Origin: Nitrososphaera sp.
Lineage (GTDB): Archaea > Thermoproteota > Nitrososphaeria > Nitrososphaerales > Nitrososphaeraceae
DNA length: 8,424 nucleotides
Direction: 5' to 3'
Assembly: GCA_022545875.1 (NCBI GenBank)
Contig: JAKEIF010000025.1
Span: 1-8,424, forward strand
A program made the translations under genes and the position numbers. The notes below the pieces were generated by a model, which ran no database searches, was not told the DNA's origin, and worked only from the letters and a program-made list of their open reading frames with translations. Shown here piece by piece: positions 1-5,719 of this stretch; position 1 is the first letter of the stretch; each line of letters opens with the position of its first letter.

Positions 1-64
1 AGAGGGCAAGCGCGGCCATCACGGCCACGATTGCAGCGACTACAATAAGAAACTTTTTCGCCAT
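1..64 (-). CDS. 5' end of a gene for a secreted or membrane-anchored protein (partial)
   Basis: Reading leftwards from an ATG at 64-62, 21 codons are visible before the window ends. They begin MAKKFLIVVAAIVAVMAA and continue A-L-A-L: two lysines followed by an unbroken hydrophobic stretch. That is the pattern of a signal peptide or N-terminal membrane anchor, so the product is probably exported or membrane-bound; nothing of the mature protein can be seen. The A of its ATG is also the last base of the aconitase TAA stop (TAATG on the minus strand). The one-base overlap suggests co-transcription with aconitase and start by termination-reinitiation. No separate promoter is needed. Function unknown. 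The overlap and the clean N-terminal pattern argue for a real gene, although only 64 bases are available to judge it. Confidence 0.6.
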   Translation of the reverse strand, partial: MAKKFLIVVAAIVAVMAALAL

Positions 65-2016
65 TACGATCTTTTCTGCTGAGCCGATCGAATATAGTTC
101 AGGAGACCGCCGGCGAGAATTACATCTCGCTGCCTGGACGTAAAGTCAACTTTCAGACCAATCTTTGCCTTGTCCTTCCCCGAAAGTGCATCGATGCTCT
201 TGCCTCCGTCCTTTAGAACGCTAATTACATTGTCGATGGCAAGCGGTGTCCCCTGCTCCAAGACTTCGAAATCCAAGGGGCTCTGGAACTCCAAAGGCAG
301 TATGCCAAAATTGATAAGGTTAGCCCTGTGTATCCTCGCAAAGGATTTTGCGATCACTGCCTTTACCCCGAGATACATCGGAGCTAGTGCCGCGTGCTCC
401 CTGCTCGAACCTTGGCCATAGTTCTCTCCGCCAATGATAAAGCCACCGTGCTTTTCCTTTGCCCTCTTTGCAAAGTCTGGATCCAACCAGTAAAATACGT
501 ACTCGCTAATGGCCGGGACATTGCTTCGAAGCGGGAGTATTTTGGCTCCTGCAGGCATGATGGCATCGGTGCTGATATTGTCGCCGACTCTGATAAGCAC
601 CTCTCCCTGCAAAACCGGTTCCATAGGCTGCCGGAGCGGCAGAGGACGGATGTTAGGACCTCTTGAAATGACCGACTTTTCAGCTTCGCCTGCCGGCAGA
701 GGGGGGACAATTCCAGAATCGTCGACTACAAATTTGTCTGGCCATGGGATATTGGGGTATTCCCCCAAGTCGCGCGGATCGGTAATCTTGCCTGTGACAG
801 CGCATGCAACGCATACCTCTGGAGAAGTCAGATAGACCTTGTCGTCCTTTGTACCGCTTCTGCCCGGCCAGTTCCTGTTAAACGACCTTATCGAGACCCA
901 GTCCGTGCCGGGCGCGGATCCCATCCCGATGCATCCCTGGCAGCCACTTTCCAAAAGGCGCGCGCCTGACGCAATAATATGGTAGATAGATCCGTCCCGC
1001 GCTACCGTCTCTAGGACTTGCTTTGAGCCTGGGTTGATTGCCATCGTGACATCCGGGTGAATTTTTTTCCCCTTGAGCACGTGGGCAACTGTCATCATCT
1101 CGACATAGCTAGAATTTGTACAGGAGCCGATAAGTACCTGGTGGACGTCAGCTCCCTGCACGTCCCGCACTTTGTGGATGGCATCAGGCGATCCCGGAAG
1201 CGCGATGAGCGGCTCGAGATCGTCTAGGCTGATTTCCATGTTTTCATCGTACGAACAGCCGGGGTCTGCGGCAGTCCGGCTGTAGTCGCTGGACCTACCC
1301 TGCCGGGTCATGTAATCGAGAGTAACTTCATCTGATTCAAAGAGCGAGGTGGTGGCGCCTAGCTCTGCGCCCATGTTGCATATGGTTCCCCGCTGGGGCA
1401 CTCCAAGACTCTTTATCCCCTCACCGTAATATTCGAATATCTTGCCGACGCCGCCTTTGACTGTAAGCCTCCGAAGCATTTCCAAAATCACGTCCTTGGC
1501 AGTTACCCACGGTTTGAGTTTTCCTGTGAGTTTTACCCCGACGATCTTTGGCATCTTTGTGTAAAACGGAGCGCCGGCCATTGCTACGGCGACGTCAAGA
1601 CCTCCGACACCTATCGCCATCATGCCTGCTCCCCCCGCCGTCGGAGTATGGCTGTCAGAGCCGATCAAAAGCTTGCTAGGAATAGAAAAGCGCTCAAGGT
1701 TCACTTGGTGGCAGATGCCATTGCCAGGCTTTGAATAATGGATGCCGTACTTTGCGGCAAAAGTTTGCAAGAACCGGTGGTCGTCGCCATTTTCAAATCC
1801 AGTCTGCAGGATATTGTGATCCACGTATATGGCCGCGTGTTCAACCTTGACGCGAGGTATGCCCATGGCCTCAAACTGGAGACACGCCATGGTGCCGGTT
1901 GCATCCTGCATTAGCACTCTGTCGACCTTCAGGCCAATTTCTTGGCCTTGCTCCATTTTGCCGTCTGCAAGGTGCGACGAAATTATCTTTTGAGCGAGAT
2001 TCATCGGAGAAGCCAT
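64..2016 (-). CDS. Aconitate hydratase, compact 'Aquifex-type' class (650 aa)
   Basis: This cytoplasmic [4Fe-4S] enzyme interconverts citrate and isocitrate through cis-aconitate in the TCA cycle. The three cluster ligands are visible as C299 (GSCTNSS) and C359/C362 (GCQGC). The substrate-binding N-terminal motif DATGTMACLQFEAMG lies at 38-52 and GSDSHT at 119-124. A linker around 440-470 leads to the C-terminal swivel domain, which carries ENYGQGSSREHA (531-542, with the serine/arginine active-site loop) and SFARIHRANLINFGILPL (558-575). All four domains are in one chain of about 650 residues. That is shorter than AcnA (~890) and typical of the putative aconitase class named after Aquifex; homoaconitase or a 2-methylisocitrate-type dehydratase is less likely. 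An ATG at 2016 is preferred because a TATA-like box lies ~27 bases upstream; Met5 (2004) is an alternative. No frameshift or missing catalytic residue was seen. It overlaps the next gene downstream by one base. Confidence 0.93.
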   Translation of the reverse strand: MASPMNLAQKIISSHLADGKMEQGQEIGLKVDRVLMQDATGTMACLQFEAMGIPRVKVEHAAIYVDHNILQTGFENGDDHRFLQTFAAKYGIHYSKPGNGICHQVNLERFSIPSKLLIGSDSHTPTAGGAGMMAIGVGGLDVAVAMAGAPFYTKMPKIVGVKLTGKLKPWVTAKDVILEMLRRLTVKGGVGKIFEYYGEGIKSLGVPQRGTICNMGAELGATTSLFESDEVTLDYMTRQGRSSDYSRTAADPGCSYDENMEISLDDLEPLIALPGSPDAIHKVRDVQGADVHQVLIGSCTNSSYVEMMTVAHVLKGKKIHPDVTMAINPGSKQVLETVARDGSIYHIIASGARLLESGCQGCIGMGSAPGTDWVSIRSFNRNWPGRSGTKDDKVYLTSPEVCVACAVTGKITDPRDLGEYPNIPWPDKFVVDDSGIVPPLPAGEAEKSVISRGPNIRPLPLRQPMEPVLQGEVLIRVGDNISTDAIMPAGAKILPLRSNVPAISEYVFYWLDPDFAKRAKEKHGGFIIGGENYGQGSSREHAALAPMYLGVKAVIAKSFARIHRANLINFGILPLEFQSPLDFEVLEQGTPLAIDNVISVLKDGGKSIDALSGKDKAKIGLKVDFTSRQRDVILAGGLLNYIRSAQQKRS

Positions 2017-2042
2017 TGCTAGGAAATCTTAGCATAGATTGG

Positions 2043-2053
2043 ATATTTAATAT
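2043..2053 (-). promoter_or_regulatory. TATA-like promoter element of the aconitase gene
   Basis: The minus strand reads ATATTAAATAT here, centred about 32 bases before the aconitase ATG. Archaeal transcription starts about 22-27 bases downstream of the TATA centre, which would be near 2022-2025. The leader would then be roughly 6-9 bases, too short for a Shine-Dalgarno site, and none is visible. Start-site mapping would be needed to confirm it. Confidence 0.5.
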
Positions 2054-2100
2054 GTTGTAAAGCGAGCCGGACGGAATAATATCGTTGTTAATGGATCACT

Positions 2101-2122
2101 AAAAACTGACGTATCTCTATAC
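2101..2122 (-). terminator. Possible terminator after the helicase gene
   Basis: On the minus strand, 16 bases after the helicase stop, GTAT-AGAG-ATAC forms a perfect 4-bp stem with a 4-base loop (2122-2111). Five bases later comes a TTTTT tract (2105-2101). Archaeal intrinsic termination depends mainly on T-tracts, so the T-run is the more relevant part. The stem is short and A/T-rich, so the call is tentative. Confidence 0.3.
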
Positions 2123-2137
2123 ATTACACCTGCAAGC

Positions 2138-5100
2138 TCAGTCCTCGCTCTGCCTGCTGTCACAGATGCCTCGAAAAGAGCAATTTCTGCATGCTTCAAA
2201 GCTGGGCGTGGCTTCGAATTTTTCTTCAATGATGGCATTTGTGATCTTCTCGACTTCTTCCTTGACTTTTTCCACCTGCGAAGACCCAACGTCGTACGTC
2301 ACGGTCTTGTCGTGTTTTATGTAAAATAGCGACGCCTTATTTGGAAGCTTGTTGAATATTTTCTGGACGCCTAGGGCATAGATGTTTACCTGCGGATCCT
2401 CTCTGATCGATTTAGCGCTTTCATAGACACCTCCAGTCTTGAAATCGATGACCTCCAAGGCCCCATCGGGCCTCTTCTCAATCCTATCGATAAAGCCATG
2501 GAATGGAATTCCCGCGATATCTATCGTGAATTCCTGCTCGGCGGCTACTGGTGAATTCGGATTACATGAAAGCCATTTCAGGTACGTCTGCAGCATTTCC
2601 TTAGCCTTTTCCCTGGCCTGGTTCTCCTGCGTCTCCGACTGAAACGAGCTTGGATTCCATTCTCTCTTCAAGAGCTCAATGGCAAGTTCTTCCGTCGGCT
2701 CGGTCCCCTCTAGCTGCATTTTTGTCATATGCTCTGCAACTGCGTGTACGGCAGTGCCAATGTCAAAGTATGGTCTGGGCGGCTCGGGAACTCCAAGGAT
2801 ATGGGAAAACTTGAACTTTAGCGGACAGTCAACGTAAGTTTTTATCGCGCTGGCGCTGAGCCGAAGCTCGTCCCTATTGACAACCGCGATTCTCTTCCCT
2901 GCCAGTTCCGCTTCGAGGTTGCCATCGGTGTTGTCAACCACAAAGGTCTTTTGAGGGTCAAATCCGTCTATGCTCCCGTTCTCTTCAAAGTACTTTACCT
3001 TGGCAAGCTCAATCAGCCTCTGCACCGCGGTCTTTAGCTGCATCTGATTTATCGACCGTACCGCTTTCTCCTGAAGCTCATGCTTTATCCGTTCTATTCG
3101 CTCCTCGGCTTCGAGCGCGGTGTCTGCCTGACTCCCGTCAAACAAAAGCAGCTCAACTGATGCATTGTTTCTGAAATCGATCTCTTCTAAAAATTTCGAG
3201 GGCTTTGTCTCTCTGGCATTCTGGCCATATCTTCTGGCATAGGTGACAAACAGCCGGTTCTGGGCCCGGGTCATAGCCACGTAGAATAGCCTGCGCTCTT
3301 CACGCACGTAAAGCTCCTTCTCGTCCTCTTCTCTCTTGATTCCCTTTGAAAGGTCGTTTGGTACATAGAACGTCTTGGCCTGATACCTCAGTGGAAGTTT
3401 GTTTGCAGCCACATCAACCACAAATACCACGGGAAACTCCCTCCCTTTGGTCTGGTGTATTGTGGTGACCTGCACAGCGTCCTGACTTTCATACCCTTCA
3501 GCTAGTTCCAGGTCAAACTGCCCCATCAGCGACAGGTACTTGATAAAGTCATCCAGCGTGCCCTGAGGGTTCAGCGACTCATATTCCAGGGCGATACTGT
3601 ACATCTCTTTCAGCAGCAGCTGGTTTCTCCTGCTCTGCAAGTCATCACTCTGCACAGACCGCCTGTATAGATCAGACATTGACATCATGACCTTGTAGAC
3701 GAACTCGCTGATCGTGGCCTGGTTTTCCAGCTTCATCACATTCTGTAGCTGTTCGACTAGCTCCTTGGCCTCGTCATTTTGGGTTATTCCCAGGTTGTCG
3801 CATTGCTGGAGCGTCTCATAAACAAAGTCCATGTTGGTGGGATCCGCACGCGCCTTCTTTTTAGCTGCATGATTTATCCTGGCTATGTTTTGCTCGGTAA
3901 TGCCGTGGTTTTTCATGAGCCTTGTTATCTCTATCCCTGCAGTTGTCGGAGAGCTGGCTATCCTGAGATAAGCCATCAAGTCGCGGATGATTGGCGATGA
4001 GAAGATGTTTGCTTCCCCGATGTACACAGTTGGGATCCCGTAAGCCTTCAGGGCCTTTGAGAATTTCTTGCCCTCCAGCTTTCTGCGTGATACAATTACA
4101 AAGTCCTTGTAGGTCAGCGGTGATTCCGCGCCGTCTCTCCTTTTGATCCTCCGGCCGAGCATTTCCCTTATCCTGTCGACCACAAACTCGACCTCTGCAG
4201 ATTCGCTTGCACACGCGGCAACGGAAATCCTGTCGCCGTCCTCATTCTCAGAATAGAGTTTCTTGGGCTCCCTGTCTTGCACGGATGACAAGAGGTCGCG
4301 CGCTATACTGACAATGTTCCCTGTGCTCCTGTAGTTCTGGTTGAGCGTGACAACTGCGGTATTGGGAAAAAACGACTTGAAATCCTGGAAATTAGTGAGA
4401 TATGCACCCTGAAACCGGTAGATGCTCTGGTCGTCATCGCCAACAACCGTGACATTGCCACTCTGGCCGACTAGCTTGACAAGCTCTAGCTGCGCAAAGT
4501 TGTTGTCCTGGAATTCGTCGACAAGAATGTGTTTGTATTTCTTGCGGTATTTCGAAATGACGTTTTGTTTTCGCTTGAACAATTCGATTGCCTGGACGAC
4601 CATGTCGTCGAAATCGATAACTGCCTTGCTTCTCTGGAACGCCTGATACATGTGATAGACCTTTGACATGTCTGACAGTTTGAGGACAAAGTCTCTTTCT
4701 TCGTCAGAGAGTTCCAGCTCCAATTTTTTCTCGACATACTCGTCTATTTCTTTCGGGGAAACAAGCTCGTCTTTGAATGTGCTTATCCCGTCGATTATGG
4801 ATTCTATGACTTCGACCGCGTTATTGCCTATTTCCAAGTGCTTGAAGCCAAAGTTGTCTATGTTCTTCAAACCCCACACGAGCTGCGCCGACCTTTTGAT
4901 AACGCCAGAGGAAAGGCCTATGCCAGAGTCCAAAACATTGTCCTCCAAGACGTCCTTGGCAAAAGAGTGAAAGGTGCTGATGTCCATCTCCGTGACATCG
5001 ATTAACTTTTCTAGCCTCTGCTTCATTTCGCCTGCGGCCTTTTCAGAAAAAGTCAAACAAAGAATTTCTGAGGGCTTTAGCCCTTTTTTGACAAGATGCA

Positions 5101-5215
5101 TAACGCGCTCGGTTATCACCCTGGTCTTGCCGCTGCCAGGGCCGGCCACAACTAGCAACGGCCCACCTTGGTGTTCTACTGCCCTTCTTTGGTCGGCATT
5201 CAGGCTAACACCCAT
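2138..5215 (-). CDS. UvrD/PcrA-type superfamily 1 helicase fused to a RecB/AddB-type Fe-S nuclease (1025 aa)
   Basis: ATP-dependent DNA helicase-nuclease, probably acting on broken or damaged DNA. The helicase motifs are complete and in order: I GPGSGKTR (25-32), Ia LTFSEKAAGEM (54-64), II VDEFQD (232-237), III VVGDDDQSIYRFQGA (257-271), IV NQNYRS (292-297), V TIHQTKGREFPVVFVV (585-600) and VI FYVAMTRAQNRLFVTYA (644-660). Residues ~785-1020 are a PD-(D/E)XK nuclease domain: H824, D910 (FIDR), D924 and K926 (VIDFKTG), and Q942/Y946. C797, C1009, C1012 and C1018 are spaced like the Fe-S cluster ligands of AddB- and Cas4-type nucleases. One chain therefore combines unwinding and cutting, without a visible AddA/RecC-like partner. 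The ATG at 5215 is about 25 bases from a good TATA box, so the mRNA is probably leaderless. The gene has its own promoter and is unlikely to be in an operon with aconitase. Helicase and nuclease identity are firm; the cellular role is inferred. Confidence 0.93.
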   Translation of the reverse strand: MGVSLNADQRRAVEHQGGPLLVVAGPGSGKTRVITERVMHLVKKGLKPSEILCLTFSEKAAGEMKQRLEKLIDVTEMDISTFHSFAKDVLEDNVLDSGIGLSSGVIKRSAQLVWGLKNIDNFGFKHLEIGNNAVEVIESIIDGISTFKDELVSPKEIDEYVEKKLELELSDEERDFVLKLSDMSKVYHMYQAFQRSKAVIDFDDMVVQAIELFKRKQNVISKYRKKYKHILVDEFQDNNFAQLELVKLVGQSGNVTVVGDDDQSIYRFQGAYLTNFQDFKSFFPNTAVVTLNQNYRSTGNIVSIARDLLSSVQDREPKKLYSENEDGDRISVAACASESAEVEFVVDRIREMLGRRIKRRDGAESPLTYKDFVIVSRRKLEGKKFSKALKAYGIPTVYIGEANIFSSPIIRDLMAYLRIASSPTTAGIEITRLMKNHGITEQNIARINHAAKKKARADPTNMDFVYETLQQCDNLGITQNDEAKELVEQLQNVMKLENQATISEFVYKVMMSMSDLYRRSVQSDDLQSRRNQLLLKEMYSIALEYESLNPQGTLDDFIKYLSLMGQFDLELAEGYESQDAVQVTTIHQTKGREFPVVFVVDVAANKLPLRYQAKTFYVPNDLSKGIKREEDEKELYVREERRLFYVAMTRAQNRLFVTYARRYGQNARETKPSKFLEEIDFRNNASVELLLFDGSQADTALEAEERIERIKHELQEKAVRSINQMQLKTAVQRLIELAKVKYFEENGSIDGFDPQKTFVVDNTDGNLEAELAGKRIAVVNRDELRLSASAIKTYVDCPLKFKFSHILGVPEPPRPYFDIGTAVHAVAEHMTKMQLEGTEPTEELAIELLKREWNPSSFQSETQENQAREKAKEMLQTYLKWLSCNPNSPVAAEQEFTIDIAGIPFHGFIDRIEKRPDGALEVIDFKTGGVYESAKSIREDPQVNIYALGVQKIFNKLPNKASLFYIKHDKTVTYDVGSSQVEKVKEEVEKITNAIIEEKFEATPSFEACRNCSFRGICDSRQSED

Positions 5216-5236
5216 AACTAAAAGATGGAAGGTGGC

Positions 5237-5243
5237 TATATAA
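5237..5243 (-). promoter_or_regulatory. TATA box of the helicase-nuclease gene
   Basis: The minus strand reads TTATATA here, centred 25 bases before the A of the ATG at 5215. Transcription is therefore expected to start at, or within a base or two of, the start codon, giving a leaderless mRNA. No Shine-Dalgarno sequence is present. This is the best-matching TATA element in the window. Confidence 0.6.
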
Positions 5244-5271
5244 GATTAGGAGTAACTGGCGAACTTCGTGG

Positions 5272-5301
5272 GTAGTTGCGCCAGGCAGGCTGGGCAGCTA
5301 C
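5272..5301. repeat. Strong stem-loop (inverted repeat) between the zinc-ribbon and helicase genes
   Basis: An outer stem GTAGTTGC (5272-5279) faces GCAGCTAC (5294-5301); one of its eight pairs is a G-T wobble. After a bulged G, an inner stem CCAG (5281-5284) faces CTGG (5290-5293) around a 5-base GCAGG loop. The pairing is slightly better in plus-strand RNA, because the wobble becomes an A-C mismatch in minus-strand RNA. It lies just past the zinc-ribbon stop codon and 28 bases or more upstream of the helicase TATA box. It could be a 3'-end structure, an operator, or part of an antisense RNA. No T-tract follows on the minus strand, so a classical terminator is not supported. Confidence 0.5.
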
Positions 5302-5305
5302 GATG

Positions 5306-5638
5306 CTATTCCGCTGCGGAATCGCTGGTAGAAAGCGGCTTGCTTTCTTCAACCTTTAGCTTGGTGTTACAACGGGGACACCTGGCTTCCTCAGTCGTCA
5401 CTTCCTGAAGGGCCGAACCATCAGACGGGCATTTCCCGTCAAAAGTAGCGTCAAGCACATTAGCGCCTACAAACTTTTTTTCCTTCAGGCACGCGTAGAG
5501 CTTGTACTGCGCAAACTCGGTGTTAACATCAGTTAGGATCTGATCGCCATCCGGCGATCCTATCTGATTGCGCGATTCAAAGCCGCACGATGGGCAGCCA
5601 AAATCGTAAACCTTCACTGAGTAAAGTATGCCAAGCAT
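5306..5638 (-). CDS. Small cysteine-rich zinc-ribbon protein (110 aa), function unknown
   Basis: It has two CPxC-type knuckles: C15/C18 in YDFGCPSCG near the N-terminus and C87/C90 in RCPRCN near the C-terminus. C50 and C70 lie between them, and an acidic, serine-rich tail follows (about 97-110). Two widely spaced knuckles fit one split zinc ribbon or two small metal sites. The segment VKVYDFGCPSCGF resembles the start of FmdB-like small zinc ribbons, but I cannot assign a named family. There is no signal peptide or membrane segment, so it is probably cytoplasmic and could bind nucleic acid or protein. The ATG at 5638 is used here. An in-frame GTG at codon 8 (5617) would begin the protein right at the family-like motif and also has a TATA-like box 26 bases upstream. 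It lies 90 bases upstream of the helicase gene; any functional link is only suggested by proximity. Confidence 0.75.
   Translation of the reverse strand: MLGILYSVKVYDFGCPSCGFESRNQIGSPDGDQILTDVNTEFAQYKLYACLKEKKFVGANVLDATFDGKCPSDGSALQEVTTEEARCPRCNTKLKVEESKPLSTSDSAAE
5308..5322. repeat. Short perfect hairpin overlapping the zinc-ribbon stop codon
   Basis: ATTCCG (5308-5313) and CGGAAT (5317-5322) form a perfect 6-bp inverted repeat around a 3-base loop. It covers the last codons of the zinc-ribbon gene and ends inside its TAG stop. With the larger stem-loop at 5272-5301 it makes two hairpins in tandem, which could stabilise or help end the upstream transcript. Part of the symmetry is forced by coding sequence, so chance cannot be excluded. 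Confidence 0.35.
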
Positions 5639-5639
5639 G

Positions 5640-5669
5640 AATAAAAGGCTGTCAGCTAGGTTTCTATAA
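5640..5669 (-). promoter_or_regulatory. Promoter region of the zinc-ribbon gene with two TATA-like elements
   Basis: On the minus strand, TTATAGA (5669-5663) is centred ~28 bases before the ATG at 5638. A second element, TTTTATT (5646-5640), is centred 26 bases before an in-frame GTG at 5617. Each would give a nearly leaderless mRNA for one of the two candidate starts. The sequence alone does not decide between them. Confidence 0.4.
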
Positions 5670-5684
5670 CAAAGCTTCTTCTGG

Positions 5685-5691
5685 CTTAAAT
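5685..5691 (+). promoter_or_regulatory. TATA-like element of the secreted spherulin-4-like gene
   Basis: CTTAAAT is centred about 32 bases before the TTG start at 5720, predicting transcription from around 5713-5715 and a leader of only 5-7 bases. No Shine-Dalgarno sequence precedes the TTG. Between box and start lies a small perfect inverted repeat, CGGTT (5701-5705) and AACCG (5711-5715), which could be an operator-like site. The promoter is divergent from that of the zinc-ribbon gene, and the two share an 81-base gap. Confidence 0.4.
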
Positions 5692-5719
5692 GAGTCCCGT
5701 CGGTTCTGACAACCGGTAG

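Noticed and set aside
384..1904. Open frames on both strands inside the aconitase gene
   Set aside because: They overlap a full-length protein with all catalytic motifs, show no recognisable domains and lack their own promoters.
2047..2289. 80-residue lysine/arginine-rich open frame across the helicase 3' end and aconitase promoter
   Set aside because: It mostly overlaps the helicase's Fe-S segment in another frame and has no promoter or family signature.
4486..4737. Serine/asparagine-rich open frames within the helicase gene
   Set aside because: Low-complexity composition typical of out-of-frame translation; the helicase frame carries motifs II and III here.
2138..5215. Canonical AddAB or RecBCD operon
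   Set aside because: Only one polypeptide carries both activities. Neighbouring genes (zinc ribbon, aconitase) are not AddB, RecC or RecD homologues.
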